Positions 49,717-60,702 are shown, counted from the stretch's first letter. The stretch: 64,000 nucleotides of DNA from a candidate division WOR-1 bacterium RIFOXYB2_FULL_45_9 (GCA_001771575.1 MEUD01000001.1:124001-188000); one strand, 5' to 3'. Made by a program: numbers and translations. Notes: generated by a model not told the origin, from the letters alone.

Positions 49717-52260
49717 ATGAAAAATAATAAACAATCAAAAATTAAACAGTCCGAAAAAAATATTGAAGCAAGACCGTTTTATTTATCGTTTGATTTTTTT
49801 CTCGAGGTCGGGGTATTAATTGTCCTCTTTTTGATACCAATCGTTTTTGACCGCCGGATCGGCATCGTTTTTTCCGGGACCAAGGTCGCCTGGCTCCGCA
49901 ATTTGATCGTTGTTCTCATGAGTTTGTGGGGGATCAAACTGCTGGTGACCGGCCGCCATCGTTTTGTTCGGACCCCGCTCGATTGGCCGGTCCTGACCTT
50001 TTTGCTGACCACGACCGTGGCGGCGCTCACTTCGGTCCACGTCATTACCAGCGTGGCCGGGTTTTATGGAAGATTTGAAGGGCTTTCCACCTGGTACGCA
50101 TATGGGCTTCTCTTTTTTCTGATCACCAATTATGTGCGTTCCATTGACCAGGTCAAACGCTTGATCGTGGCGACCATTCCTGCGGCGACGATCCAGGCGA
50201 TATACGGTATCATCGCTCGGGCGGGGATCGATCCTTATGCCTGGGGTGGGGTTCCAACCGTGATGCGGGTAATTGGTTTGATCGGACAACCGAATTTTTT
50301 TGCCGCGTTTGTGATCATGACCTTCTTTTTAACTCTCGCTTTATTTTTGGATGACCAGCAGGAAGAGCCAAACCGCACTAACTGGTTGCCTTTGGCCGCC
50401 TTCATTTTTGTCAACGCGTTGTTTGTTTTCTTGATTTTTACTCTTGGCGCTTACGATGTCCCACAATGGATTATCGGCTTTATTTTGATGACAGCGGGGA
50501 CTTTATATTTTGCTTTTACTTATCAGCGCCTGCCGCTGATCATTTGGGACGCGACTCTGGTCATTTCCCTGCTTTTAATGTACATGGCCCTTCTTTATAC
50601 CCAGAGCCGTGGCGGATATATGGGATTTTTTACCGGGGCGGTTCTTTTTGCTCTGTGTGCCGGCCGACATCGGATCTTTAATAACCTCAAGAAGCTCTCT
50701 TTTCTTTTGCTCTTAATAGTGGTAGTGACCGGCGTGATCGCTTTTGATCCGACTTTTTCCCCTTTCCAGCGCTTTACTTCGGAAGTGACGATCAAAACAG
50801 AATTTACTCTTGACGATAAATCTTCTGACCAGCAGGAAGCTTCGGCCCGGCTGGAGTTAAAAGGGGCGGCTGGATCCCGTGGGGAGACCTGGAAAAGTGC
50901 CGCCAAGATAATTACCGATTATCCACTTTTCGGCATCGGTCCGGAAGTGTTGAAAATGGTTTTCCCGCGCTACGAAACCGAGATGTTCCGCTTTTTGGAA
51001 GCGTTTCATGTCAAACAGGACCGCTGTCATAATGAGACTTTTGACGTTCCCGTTACCAAAGGTTTGATCACATTGTTCGTTTACCTCTGGCTTTTGGGGA
51101 CCCTGTTTATGGTCGGTATTAAACAGGCCAGGCGGACTTCCGGGACGCGCAACCTTCTCCTCTCCGGCGCCCTGGCCGCGGCGCTCGCCTATTTGATCCA
51201 AAACCAGTTCAGCTTTGGGGTCGTGGCGATTACATCGCTTTTTTGGGCTATTTGGGGGATCGTGATGAGCCTTGCCCGGGGAGAAGAAAATTTGTTGCCG
51301 GAACCGGTCAAAAAAATATCCTGGGAGGATATTCCCTGGCTACCGGTGGCGATCATTATTTCTATCGCCGCCGGTTTGATATATTTTTCTTTTATCCCTT
51401 TCTGGGGAGACAGGGATTTTAAGACCGGCAAGACCTACCTCGAGATGAAAAGAGCCCCGGAAGCGGCTTTAAACCTTGGTCGCTCTTTGGAAATATATCC
51501 GTTCGAAGGGAGCGCGATCTCGCATTTGGGGATCGCGTACTTAAACCAAAACAATTTCAGCGAAGCGATCAAAGCGCTCATCTATGGGACCAAAGTCGAT
51601 CCCTATAACGCCGATAATTATTTAATGCTGGCCAAGGTCGCCCTGGTCCAGTCCGATCAGGGAGTGCCGGGAAAAATGGACGAAGCGATGCGGCTCTGTG
51701 AGATTGGTGTGAAGCTTGATCCATATTATGCCGAGATCTATCAGCTAATGGGCGGTATTTATGAGCGGCGCGGCGAAAAGATAAAAGCGGCTCAAATGTA
51801 CCAAAAAACTTTTATGATCAATCCCAACCTTGGGGAAGCGATGCAGGCGATGGAGCGGGTCGCGCCGCCGGATTTTGTACGCCAAGCCTTTGCCCAGGCG
51901 TTTGAGCGGTACAAAGACAATGTCACCGTGCTGGAGAAGATCGGCGGATATTACTATAATCGGGGAGAGCTGGATAAAGCGCTGAATATTGCCAGGCGGA
52001 TGAGCCGGATCTCGCCGAAGGGGACGACTGCTTATCTTTTGGCCGGTCAGATCTACCTGCGTCAGAACAAACTTGAGCCGGCCCGCGAAACATTCGAGCA
52101 GGTCGTATTCCTTGACCCGAAAAACAGTCCCGCTCTCCAGGCGCTAGGAGGGATCTATCTTAAACGGGGAGAACCGGCCAAAGCGAAAGAACTCTTTAAA
52201 CAGGTCTTGATCGTTGAACCGGGCAACGCGCAGGCCAGGAGAATAGTCGAAGGCCGATGA
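49717..52260 (+). CDS. O-antigen ligase/polymerase-like membrane protein fused to TPR repeats
   Basis: Multi-TM region with TQSRGGYMGFFTGAVLFAL; C-terminal TPRs. Confidence 0.85.
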   Translation: MKNNKQSKIKQSEKNIEARPFYLSFDFFLEVGVLIVLFLIPIVFDRRIGIVFSGTKVAWLRNLIVVLMSLWGIKLLVTGRHRFVRTPLDWPVLTFLLTTTVAALTSVHVITSVAGFYGRFEGLSTWYAYGLLFFLITNYVRSIDQVKRLIVATIPAATIQAIYGIIARAGIDPYAWGGVPTVMRVIGLIGQPNFFAAFVIMTFFLTLALFLDDQQEEPNRTNWLPLAAFIFVNALFVFLIFTLGAYDVPQWIIGFILMTAGTLYFAFTYQRLPLIIWDATLVISLLLMYMALLYTQSRGGYMGFFTGAVLFALCAGRHRIFNNLKKLSFLLLLIVVVTGVIAFDPTFSPFQRFTSEVTIKTEFTLDDKSSDQQEASARLELKGAAGSRGETWKSAAKIITDYPLFGIGPEVLKMVFPRYETEMFRFLEAFHVKQDRCHNETFDVPVTKGLITLFVYLWLLGTLFMVGIKQARRTSGTRNLLLSGALAAALAYLIQNQFSFGVVAITSLFWAIWGIVMSLARGEENLLPEPVKKISWEDIPWLPVAIIISIAAGLIYFSFIPFWGDRDFKTGKTYLEMKRAPEAALNLGRSLEIYPFEGSAISHLGIAYLNQNNFSEAIKALIYGTKVDPYNADNYLMLAKVALVQSDQGVPGKMDEAMRLCEIGVKLDPYYAEIYQLMGGIYERRGEKIKAAQMYQKTFMINPNLGEAMQAMERVAPPDFVRQAFAQAFERYKDNVTVLEKIGGYYYNRGELDKALNIARRMSRISPKGTTAYLLAGQIYLRQNKLEPARETFEQVVFLDPKNSPALQALGGIYLKRGEPAKAKELFKQVLIVEPGNAQARRIVEGR

Positions 52261-53648
52261 TAAAAGTACTGATCGATCTTCTGCTGATCAATCTTTCGTT
52301 TATTCTCGCGTATTACTTTCGCTTTAAGGTCCTGATGTTCATCGCTCCGAGCGCGATCCCTGTGTTTGGACAGTATCTTTCTTCCCTGATCTTTATTTCT
52401 CTCGTTTGGCTGGCGGTTTTTCGACTTGTCGGCCTTTATGACCAAAAGAAATTTACCGCTTTAATAGACGAACTTGCCCTTCTGCTCTGGGGGGTGATCG
52501 CCTCCAGTCTTGTTTTGGTCGGTCTCCTTTTTCTCTCCCGGGGTCTCTGGTTTTCCCGTCTGGTCCTGGCCAACGTTTGGTGGATCGCTTTTCTTCTCCT
52601 GGCCGCGAACCGGATCTTTCTCGTTTATGGGAGGCGTTTTCTTTACACGCGTGGCATAGGCCTTAAAAAAACCATTGTTCTGGGCGCCGGTCAGATGGGG
52701 GAGATCATGGCCCGGAAAATGATCGCTGACAAGGGGTTAGGGTATCAGGTCATTGGCATATTAGATGACGATCCCGCGAAGATAGGGCGAAAGGTTGAGG
52801 GGATCCCGGTCCTGGGCCCCTTGCTGGACGTTAAGAGGATCGCTCTTGAGCGGAAGATCGATCATGTCGTGATCGCCAGCGCCAAGATCCCGGCCGAGAC
52901 GACCCTGGATATTATCACCGAATGCGAGAGGTTTGGCCTGGAGTTCAAGATCGTCCCCGGGATTCTGGAGATCATTGCCAGCCGGGTGGACGCGGACGAA
53001 CTGGGCGGGATCCCGATCCTGACGGTCTCGGAGATCAGGCTAAAGAGCTTTAACGCAGTTTTAAAAAGATCGGTCGATCTTGCGCTTTCGACTTTGGCGA
53101 TCATTGTGTTATTACCGATCTATTTGCTTTTTTCCCTGCTGATAAAAGCGTCGTCTCCCGGGCCGGTCTTTTATTGCCAGGAAAGGGTTGGTCGGGATGG
53201 CCAGCCGTTCAGGATGTTTAAATTCAGGTCGATGGTCGATAAAGCGGACGAAAAGATCAGCGAATTGAAAGAGCGGTCGGAAGTCGGCGACGTTCTGTTT
53301 AAAATGAAGAACGATCCCAGAATTACTCCGCTGGGGAGGTTCATGCGCCGCTACAGTATTGACGAATTGCCTCAATTTTTCAACGTCTTTCTTGGGACAA
53401 TGAGCATTGTTGGCCCACGTCCCCCTCTGCCAAGGGAGGTCGCCAGGTACAACGCTTGGCATAATAAACGCTTGCGGGTCAGGCCGGGGATCACCGGGCC
53501 ATGGCAGGTCCAGGGGAGATCCAAACTTCCTTTTGAGGATATGGTCCGTTTGGATATTTACTACATTGAGAATTGGTCGCTCTGGCTTGATTTTAAACTG
53601 CTATGCTTGACGGTCCCGGTAGTTTTGACCGGCAAAGGGGCTTATTGA
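52257..53648 (+). CDS. Undecaprenyl-phosphate sugar phosphotransferase (WcaJ/WbaP-like)
   Basis: CoA-binding-like N-half; FKFRSMVDKADEKI, RRYSIDELPQFFNVFLGTMSIVGPRPPLPREV. Confidence 0.92.
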   Translation: MIKVLIDLLLINLSFILAYYFRFKVLMFIAPSAIPVFGQYLSSLIFISLVWLAVFRLVGLYDQKKFTALIDELALLLWGVIASSLVLVGLLFLSRGLWFSRLVLANVWWIAFLLLAANRIFLVYGRRFLYTRGIGLKKTIVLGAGQMGEIMARKMIADKGLGYQVIGILDDDPAKIGRKVEGIPVLGPLLDVKRIALERKIDHVVIASAKIPAETTLDIITECERFGLEFKIVPGILEIIASRVDADELGGIPILTVSEIRLKSFNAVLKRSVDLALSTLAIIVLLPIYLLFSLLIKASSPGPVFYCQERVGRDGQPFRMFKFRSMVDKADEKISELKERSEVGDVLFKMKNDPRITPLGRFMRRYSIDELPQFFNVFLGTMSIVGPRPPLPREVARYNAWHNKRLRVRPGITGPWQVQGRSKLPFEDMVRLDIYYIENWSLWLDFKLLCLTVPVVLTGKGAY

Positions 53649-56173
53649 TAAATAATTAATTTCCCTCTCATAGATTCATTGCGCCCCCAGCTAAAGATCC
53701 CGATGGTGTAAAGATAAACCCCGTTGGCGGCCAGACTGCCAAAATGATCGCGTCCGTCCCAGGCAAAAACGTTGGCGCCGGAGCCGATAAATTCTTTTTT
53801 CCAGATCAGTTCCCCGGTCAGGTTGAAGATATGGATCCTGATATCCGCCGGCAGGGAGATGCCTGGCGCCAATCGACAAATAAAATACGTTTGTCCGTCC
53901 AGCCGGGGAGAAAATGGATTGGGGGCGTTGCCGACGTCGGAGAGGAGGGCGCCGGAAGCGTGAACGGCGGAAGAAAAACTGATCGTTTGGGAGGAGAGAT
54001 TTCCCGCTTTGTCGCGTCCTTCAACGACGATAGTATTGTTCCCTGGAAGGATCGGGACCTCTTTGCTGAAGGATTGGTTTGGGAAAAAACTATGGACCTC
54101 TTTCCCGTTGCGGGTGATCACCACCGTTAGCAGGTTTTTGTCGGAAACCGTCCCGTTAACGACAATTGTTTGTCGCTCGGTCACTTCAGGTGTCGCCGCT
54201 ATCGCCAGGCTTGGATCGATCGTGTCGAGGCAGTAGAGAAATGACATCTGGGGACTGATATTGCCGACCAGGTCGCGCGGCCGTGTGGTCACCTCAAAGG
54301 TTCCATCCGAGAGCGGGAAGGCAAGGCGGGCGGTAAGAGCTTCGCCGGAACTATAAGTTTCACAGCTGATTCCATTGATCATGACGATCGTTCCCGCCGG
54401 GTCAAGCCCGCTCCCTCCGTCGCTTAAAGGGAGAGGGACCGCGAAGGGGGTATTGCCAAAGACCGTTGCTCCACCAGTTGTCGTCAAAGTTGGCGGAGTG
54501 GAATCGATCTTTATGTCGAGCTGTTTTTCCATCGCTGGCAATTTAATGGTCAGCGCCGCGATGCCGTCGCTGATCTGATCAGGTATCGTGATCAGGCCGG
54601 AGAGTTTCTGCTCCGATTTTTCATAATAGAGGGTTTCGTTGAGCAATTTCCCGTTGATCTTGACCTCGGCTTCGCTCTCATCTTCGACTTCGCTCCTGGG
54701 GTCGGTGACCAGGAGTTCGCAGTAAACGATCGACCCGGGCTTGAGCCAATCGGTCGGGGCCGGTTTAACCAGCTTAAGCTGAAGAGTGGTCGGCAGAGTG
54801 TAATTTATGGTCAAAGTGTTTTTAGCGATATTTCCCGCTTCATCGGTCGTGGTCAAGATGAAAGAGTTAGCCCCAGGTTTGAGGGAGAGCCGGGCTTCAA
54901 ACGTTCCGCTCGAATGAACAGCGAGCTTTTGTCCGTCGATCGACAATATCCCCGGTTCGTTGACCTTCCCTTGAAGTTGATAGGTGTTATCGATCGTTTC
55001 CCGGCTTGTTAAAATGGTAATGATCGGAGGGGTCCGGTCAAGAGAAAACGAGGCCGAGCTGTTGACCAGGGTCGAGGTCTGGCCGTCATTGACGGTGACC
55101 CTGGCCCAATAATTCCCGTCTTGAAGATTGCCGGGAAGGGGAAAGATCTGCTTGTTGGCTCCGGCCGGGACTATCTTATGAGAAAAGATCGTTCGCGGGG
55201 GGAAAAAATCCTGGTCGGGAGATATTTCCAGCGTCCAGATCGACTGGTCCGGCTTTGCCATGGTTAAAATTTCCAGCGAGGAATTGACGGTCGTCGCCTG
55301 GAAGACTCCGCTGTTTTGCGCCGGCGCTGGAAACAGTACCAGCGAGGAAACAGCCAAAGGAGGGGATCCTTTTCCAAAGGCGGTGGAGCGCCATTTTTCA
55401 CCGTCCCAGGAGAGCCTGGCCGGTTGTTCAGGGAGCTCTAGCTTTATTATCGGAGAGAAAGAGCTCCCCCCGTCAATTGAAACGATCGCGAAGCTTTCGC
55501 TTCGGTCCAGATAGCGCTGCTGCCAGAGAATAAGCGGGCCAAACGGTCCCGGAGCGATCATTGCCAGTGTGATCGGGTCAAAGCCATTGGTAATTTTGAC
55601 CAATGATTTGTTTTCCCGGCGATAGAAATATAAAGAATAACGAGATCGGCTCATGGCAGTAAAGACCAGATCGCAATTGTTGTCGCCGCTTGAGGCAAGC
55701 GCGAAATCCCCGATCGCTTCTCCGGTGGCGGGGATTAATTCAGGCTCCAGCCAGGTTTCCCCTTGATCGCTGGAACTTGCCAGGTATAAAGTATCGTTTT
55801 TTTTCCAGGCGGAGAAAAGCGTCCCCCCGCTGGTTATGATCTTAGGGCTTTCCCCATCCCTGGCCAGCAAGCGAGTTTGAGAAAAGTTTAAATTATTACC
55901 GATCGAGAGAAAAACTTCTCTTGAAGTTTGGAAGACCAGATAGTATTTTAGGGCGGATGGGTCGGAGGTCAGGTCATATGCTTCGGCCGAGATCCCCAGA
56001 GATTCCGGCTGGCTAAAGGAGCTTCCCAGATCAAGAGAGCGAGCGGTTTTTATCGATTTCCCATCGAGCCAGCTTTGCAAAATATTCCCTGAAAGGTCAG
56101 TCGTGATCCTGGGTGACGCAAACGCGCCGCCAACCAGCAAAATTATCGATATTAAGCCTAATTTTAGCCGCAC
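53642..56173 (-). CDS. Large secreted protein: BNR/sialidase-like repeats, Ig-like domains, C-terminal FlgD_ig-type domain
   Basis: Signal peptide; SSDQGETWLEP; TPPIITI..DEAGNIAKN; C-terminal NAPNPFSPRLDGQTYF..FAWDGRDHFGSLAANGVYLYTI. Confidence 0.75.
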   Translation of the reverse strand: MRLKLGLISIILLVGGAFASPRITTDLSGNILQSWLDGKSIKTARSLDLGSSFSQPESLGISAEAYDLTSDPSALKYYLVFQTSREVFLSIGNNLNFSQTRLLARDGESPKIITSGGTLFSAWKKNDTLYLASSSDQGETWLEPELIPATGEAIGDFALASSGDNNCDLVFTAMSRSRYSLYFYRRENKSLVKITNGFDPITLAMIAPGPFGPLILWQQRYLDRSESFAIVSIDGGSSFSPIIKLELPEQPARLSWDGEKWRSTAFGKGSPPLAVSSLVLFPAPAQNSGVFQATTVNSSLEILTMAKPDQSIWTLEISPDQDFFPPRTIFSHKIVPAGANKQIFPLPGNLQDGNYWARVTVNDGQTSTLVNSSASFSLDRTPPIITILTSRETIDNTYQLQGKVNEPGILSIDGQKLAVHSSGTFEARLSLKPGANSFILTTTDEAGNIAKNTLTINYTLPTTLQLKLVKPAPTDWLKPGSIVYCELLVTDPRSEVEDESEAEVKINGKLLNETLYYEKSEQKLSGLITIPDQISDGIAALTIKLPAMEKQLDIKIDSTPPTLTTTGGATVFGNTPFAVPLPLSDGGSGLDPAGTIVMINGISCETYSSGEALTARLAFPLSDGTFEVTTRPRDLVGNISPQMSFLYCLDTIDPSLAIAATPEVTERQTIVVNGTVSDKNLLTVVITRNGKEVHSFFPNQSFSKEVPILPGNNTIVVEGRDKAGNLSSQTISFSSAVHASGALLSDVGNAPNPFSPRLDGQTYFICRLAPGISLPADIRIHIFNLTGELIWKKEFIGSGANVFAWDGRDHFGSLAANGVYLYTIGIFSWGRNESMRGKLIIYQ

Positions 56174-56191
56174 GCGCAGATTTTAGCATTC

Positions 56192-56220
56192 TTTACTTGG
56201 TATAGCAAATCAGCTATAAT
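56192..56220 (+). promoter_or_regulatory. Candidate promoter giving leaderless mRNA for the FAD oxidoreductase
   Basis: TTTACT-N17-TATAAT; 8 nt to the ATG at 56229. Confidence 0.6.
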
Positions 56221-56228
56221 CTCTAAAA

Positions 56229-57374
56229 ATGATGAAAAAACCATCAAAGATCGTGATCGTTGGGGCGGGACCGGTCGGTTGTTATTTGGGGCAACTGCTC
56301 AAACAACAAGGGTTTGACCCGCTCATTTTGGAAGAGCACTCGGAAGTGGGGAAACCGGTCCAATGCGCCGGGATCGTTGGTCGCGGCCTGTTCGAGGACC
56401 TGCGGATCCCTCTTTCCCATGCTTCGATCCAAAATGTCATTGACGGTTCAATAATTTCTTACAGGGACAAGTCATTTGAACTTCACCGCCCCAAGGTTGC
56501 CTATATCGTCGACCGCGAACGTTTTGACAAAGAATTGAGCCATAAACTGAACATTGAATACAACACCCGGCTAAATGAGGTTAAGCGGATAAAGGACGGC
56601 TATCTCCTGGAAACGAGCAATGGAGAGTACTTTACCGAGATCGTGGTCGGAGCGGACGGGCCGAACTCCCGGGTCAGAAAAAGCCTCGCGTTCCACTCGG
56701 AAATGCGTTTGTACCGCGGTTACCAATATCGGGTTAAAATGCCGCTGGCCGCTCAAAATCAAGTAGTGACCGACTACAACGTCCCTTTTTCCTTGTTTAA
56801 TTGGGTGATCCCGGAAGGGGAAAATGGCCTGGTCAGGATCGGCTCGATCTCCAACAATCCTTATCAAGATCTGAACAATTTTGTCGAGCGGCAGGGATAC
56901 AAATTCGAATTGGTCGAGAAAAATGCCGGCGCGATCCCGATCGGGACCTGCCAATTGGTCAAAGAGTGGGGGGCGCTGGTGGGAGATGCCGCCTGCCAGA
57001 TCAAGCCGATCACTTCGGGCGGGATCTATTACGGGTTAAAGTCGGCGGAACTCCTGGCCGACGCGATCAAAGCGGGGAATCTTTCCCAGTACGAGGTCCG
57101 TTGGGGGGAGGAGTTTGGTCAGGAGATCAAGACCTGTCTCCTGATCAGGAACGTCCTGGAGAATATGGACGAGAAGGTCCTGGCCAAAGTATTTGATTAC
57201 GTCCGCGACAACTCCAAAGTTATTGAAAAAATGGGTGATTTTGAGAACCATTCTTCGGTCGTTTGGGGATTGATCTCCAACCCGCGGACCTATTCGACCG
57301 TTGGGACCGTGATGATGGGGATGCTTAAAAATCCCAGGTTCCTGATGCAGTCGTTGTTGAAGTTTCCAAAATGA
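56229..57374 (+). CDS. Geranylgeranyl reductase family FAD-dependent oxidoreductase
   Basis: IVIVGAGPVGCYLGQLLKQQGFD, VGADGPNSRVRK, GDAACQIKPITSGGIYYGLKSAELLADAI. Confidence 0.88.
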   Translation: MMKKPSKIVIVGAGPVGCYLGQLLKQQGFDPLILEEHSEVGKPVQCAGIVGRGLFEDLRIPLSHASIQNVIDGSIISYRDKSFELHRPKVAYIVDRERFDKELSHKLNIEYNTRLNEVKRIKDGYLLETSNGEYFTEIVVGADGPNSRVRKSLAFHSEMRLYRGYQYRVKMPLAAQNQVVTDYNVPFSLFNWVIPEGENGLVRIGSISNNPYQDLNNFVERQGYKFELVEKNAGAIPIGTCQLVKEWGALVGDAACQIKPITSGGIYYGLKSAELLADAIKAGNLSQYEVRWGEEFGQEIKTCLLIRNVLENMDEKVLAKVFDYVRDNSKVIEKMGDFENHSSVVWGLISNPRTYSTVGTVMMGMLKNPRFLMQSLLKFPK

Positions 57375-57970
57375 TCAAAAGATTATTGAACATATTGGTC
57401 GCGCTTGCCGTGATCGGGGGAGGTCTATATTTGGCCCACCCGCTGATCTTCAATGCTATGGCCGATTTTTTGGTGGTCCAGGACCAACTGGAAAAGGCCG
57501 ACCTGATCATTGTTCTGGCCGGCGATCACAATGGGGAAAGAGTGAAGCAGGCGGTCCAGCTTTACGGCCGAGGATTGGCGCCAAAGCTGTTAATGTCGGG
57601 CGGACCGGTGGCGTGGAAGTTAACTTACGCCGCCAACATGAAATACGAAGCGATCGCCCTTGGGGTCCCAGCCAAAGCGATCGTCCTTCAAGACCGGTCT
57701 CTCTCCACCATCGAGGATGCCCGGTTTAGTTTGCCGATCGTTAAAGAGCAAAAGGCTTATTCGGTGATCGTGGTGACCTCTCCCCAGCATTCGCGCCGGG
57801 CGGCCAGGGTCTTTCGCAAAGTTTTTGAACCGGAAAAGATCAAGGTCATGGTTCATCCGGTCAAAAACAGCAGTTTTAATCCCGATAAATGGTGGACGAG
57901 GCATGAGGAGAGCTCCGCTGTTCTTTGGGAGTTCGGTTCGCTCTTTTTTTACTTTATGAAGGGGTATTAA
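57371..57970 (+). CDS. YdcF/SanA/ElyC-like DUF218 protein
   Basis: N-terminal [51 protein letters not shown]. Confidence 0.85.
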   Translation: MIKRLLNILVALAVIGGGLYLAHPLIFNAMADFLVVQDQLEKADLIIVLAGDHNGERVKQAVQLYGRGLAPKLLMSGGPVAWKLTYAANMKYEAIALGVPAKAIVLQDRSLSTIEDARFSLPIVKEQKAYSVIVVTSPQHSRRAARVFRKVFEPEKIKVMVHPVKNSSFNPDKWWTRHEESSAVLWEFGSLFFYFMKGY

Positions 57971-57972
57971 TC

Positions 57973-58452
57973 ATGAGAATAGGTTTTGGGTATGATGTTC
58001 ATAAGCTGGTCAAAGGGAGGCCGCTGATCATTGGCGGAGTGGAGATCCCGCACGAAAAAGGGCTCCTCGGCTGGTCGGACGCCGATGTCCTTTTGCACGC
58101 CATTATTGACGCGATGATCGGCGCGTTGGGAGAAGGGGATATTGGGGCCCACTTCCCGGCGGGCAATCCAGAGTACAAGGGGATTTCCAGCCTGAAACTG
58201 CTGGAGTTTGTAAATGAGCTTCTGCGAACCCGCGGGTATTCCATCGCCAATATTGACTCGACGATCGTGGCGGAAGAACCTTATTTTGCGCCGCATATCC
58301 CGGAGATGCGCCGGGTGATCGCCGCTAAACTGGAGATCCCTGAATCGGCGGTCAACGTCAAAGGGAAGACCGAAGAGAAGCTTGGATTTACCGGCTCAAA
58401 AAAGGGGATCAAAGCCTACGCGGTTTGTTTGGTGCATAAAGAGATTAAGTGA
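57973..58452 (+). CDS. ispF: 2-C-methyl-D-erythritol 2,4-cyclodiphosphate synthase
   Basis: [47 protein letters not shown]. Confidence 0.96.
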   Translation: MRIGFGYDVHKLVKGRPLIIGGVEIPHEKGLLGWSDADVLLHAIIDAMIGALGEGDIGAHFPAGNPEYKGISSLKLLEFVNELLRTRGYSIANIDSTIVAEEPYFAPHIPEMRRVIAAKLEIPESAVNVKGKTEEKLGFTGSKKGIKAYAVCLVHKEIK

Positions 58453-59171
58453 TAAAACTTGGAGTAAACATCGATCATATCGCGACCCTGCGGGAGGCTC
58501 GAAAGGAGTCGTTCCCGGATCCCTTGGCGGCGGCGCGTGAAGCGCTGGCCGGCGGAGCGGACGGGATAGTCTGCCACTTGAGGGAAGATCGGCGCCACAT
58601 CCAGGATAAGGATGTTTATGGCCTGAAAAAGATGAAGGTCCGGCTTGACCTCGAAATGGCCCCGACTGCGGAGATGCTTGCATTTGCCCTCAAGATCAAA
58701 CCGGAAATGGTTACCCTGGTCCCGGAAAAAAGGGTGGAGATCACCACCGAGGGGGGGCTTGATATCGTCAAATATACGAGGAAACTAAAACCTATTGTCC
58801 ATTCCCTCCGCCGGGCCAGGATCAAGGTCAGCCTTTTTGTTGATCCGGAGGAGAAGCAGATTGCCGCGTCGGCGGCTCTGGGGGCTGATTTTATTGAACT
58901 GCACACCGGGCGCTATGCCCAGGCTTCATACGTCAAGGCAAGATCCGCCGGTTTCAACAAAGAATTTGCCAATCTTAAAAAAGCGGCTGGCCAGGCGGTC
59001 AAACTAGGCTTGCTGGTCAATGCCGGGCACGGCCTAGATTACCAGAATGTCCGGGAGATCGCCGGGATTGATGGGTTGAAGGAGCTGAATATCGGCTTTG
59101 CGATCATTGCCAGGGCGATGTTTGTCGGTTTAAAAAAAGCGACCGCTGAAATGAAGGGAGTCATTAAATGA
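58449..59171 (+). CDS. pdxJ: Pyridoxine 5'-phosphate synthase
   Basis: [45 protein letters not shown]. Confidence 0.96.
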   Translation: MIKLGVNIDHIATLREARKESFPDPLAAAREALAGGADGIVCHLREDRRHIQDKDVYGLKKMKVRLDLEMAPTAEMLAFALKIKPEMVTLVPEKRVEITTEGGLDIVKYTRKLKPIVHSLRRARIKVSLFVDPEEKQIAASAALGADFIELHTGRYAQASYVKARSAGFNKEFANLKKAAGQAVKLGLLVNAGHGLDYQNVREIAGIDGLKELNIGFAIIARAMFVGLKKATAEMKGVIK

Positions 59172-59599
59172 AAATCGCGTTAGCTTCGGACCACGCCGGC
59201 TTTGCCGCGAAAGAGCTGGTAAAAAAACACCTCGCGGATAACGGGATCGAATTCAAAGATTTTGGAGCCCATTCGGAAGAATCGGTCGACTATCCCGATT
59301 TCGCATATCCTGCCGCCCGGGCGGTCGCCAAAGGGGAGTTTGACCGGGGGATCTTTGTTTGCGGGTCGGGAGTCGGGGTGACGATCGTCGCCAACAAGGT
59401 CAAAGGGATCAGGGCGGTCAACGCGGGGGACATTTATACCGCGAAACAGAGCCGGGAGCATGGGGACTGCAATGTCCTTTGTTTGGCGGGGAAGCGTTTA
59501 TCCCCGACCGAAGCGCTCGCCATTGTCGATGCCTGGCTTAAGACCGAATTCTCCGGGGACGAGCGGCATCTGCGGCGGATCAGGAAAATAGATCAATGA
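59168..59599 (+). CDS. rpiB: Ribose 5-phosphate isomerase B
   Basis: [45 protein letters not shown]. Confidence 0.95.
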   Translation: MKIALASDHAGFAAKELVKKHLADNGIEFKDFGAHSEESVDYPDFAYPAARAVAKGEFDRGIFVCGSGVGVTIVANKVKGIRAVNAGDIYTAKQSREHGDCNVLCLAGKRLSPTEALAIVDAWLKTEFSGDERHLRRIRKIDQ

Positions 59600-60690
59600 A
59601 AGCCCTGATCATGGCGGCCGGCTACGGGACCAGGATGGAGCCGCTCACCTTAGCGGTCCCAAAACCGATGACCCCGATCGTCAATTTACCGACGATGCAG
59701 CACAATATTGAGCTCCTCAAGCGCTGGGGATTTGATGAGTTGACCGCCAACATCCACTACCACCCGGAACAGATCGAGAACTATTTTGGCGATGGGTATA
59801 ATTTGGGGGTCAATCTGACCTATTCATACGAAGAAGAGCTTTTGGGGACGGCGGGGGGAGTGAAAAAAATGGCCGATGAGGTCGCCCAGGCCCGGGAGAC
59901 TTTTTTAGTCCTCTCTTCCGACGCTCTGACCGATATCAACCTCCAGCGGTTGGTCGATTTTCATAAAAGCAAAGGGGCGCTGGCGACTATTGCCCTGGCC
60001 AGGGTGGGGAGCGTCAGCGATTTTGGGGTCGTTTTGCACGACGAAGAAGGTCATATTACCGGTTTTCAGGAGAAGCCGAGCCAGGCGGAGGCCAAAAGCG
60101 ACCTGGTCAACACCGGTATCTATATCTTTGAGCCGGAGATTTTAAAAATGATCCCGGCCGGTTTTTATGACTTTGGCAAACAGCTGTTTCCTGAACTGAT
60201 CGGCAAAAAAGCTCCTGTTTATGGGTACAATATGGTCGAGTACTGGAGCGATGTCGGGGGGCTGGATAAATATATCCAGTCCAATTATGACGCCATGAAA
60301 GGATTGGTCCAGATCAGGGTTCCCGGGAAAAAAGCGGCCAGTTCGACCTGGGTAGGGGAGAGGGAGCGGATAGATCCAAGCGCCAGGTTTGAAGGGGCGG
60401 TCATTATTGGGGACCGCTGTTCAATCGGCAGGGATGTTTATATCAAGGACGCCGTTATCGGCGACAAGTGCGTTATCCGCGATGGGGCTACAGTGACCGG
60501 GTCGGTCCTTTGGTCCGATGTCATTGTCTCTTCCGGTTCAGCGGTCTCGGATTCGGTGATCGGCAACTTTTCCTACGTTGGAGAGAAGGTCAAGGTCCCG
60601 TCCGGCTCGGTGATAGCCAACCGCTCTGTTGTCCGCTCCGGCTCCACGCTTCAGGGCCCCCTCCACCTTAAACCGAACTCAATAGTATAA
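59596..60690 (+). CDS. NDP-sugar nucleotidyltransferase with left-handed beta-helix C-terminus
   Basis: MKALIMAAGYGTRMEPLTLAVPKPMTPI; hexapeptide-like repeats at the C-terminus. Confidence 0.9.
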   Translation: MKALIMAAGYGTRMEPLTLAVPKPMTPIVNLPTMQHNIELLKRWGFDELTANIHYHPEQIENYFGDGYNLGVNLTYSYEEELLGTAGGVKKMADEVAQARETFLVLSSDALTDINLQRLVDFHKSKGALATIALARVGSVSDFGVVLHDEEGHITGFQEKPSQAEAKSDLVNTGIYIFEPEILKMIPAGFYDFGKQLFPELIGKKAPVYGYNMVEYWSDVGGLDKYIQSNYDAMKGLVQIRVPGKKAASSTWVGERERIDPSARFEGAVIIGDRCSIGRDVYIKDAVIGDKCVIRDGATVTGSVLWSDVIVSSGSAVSDSVIGNFSYVGEKVKVPSGSVIANRSVVRSGSTLQGPLHLKPNSIV

Positions 60691-60702
60691 TCATTATAAG
60701 GA

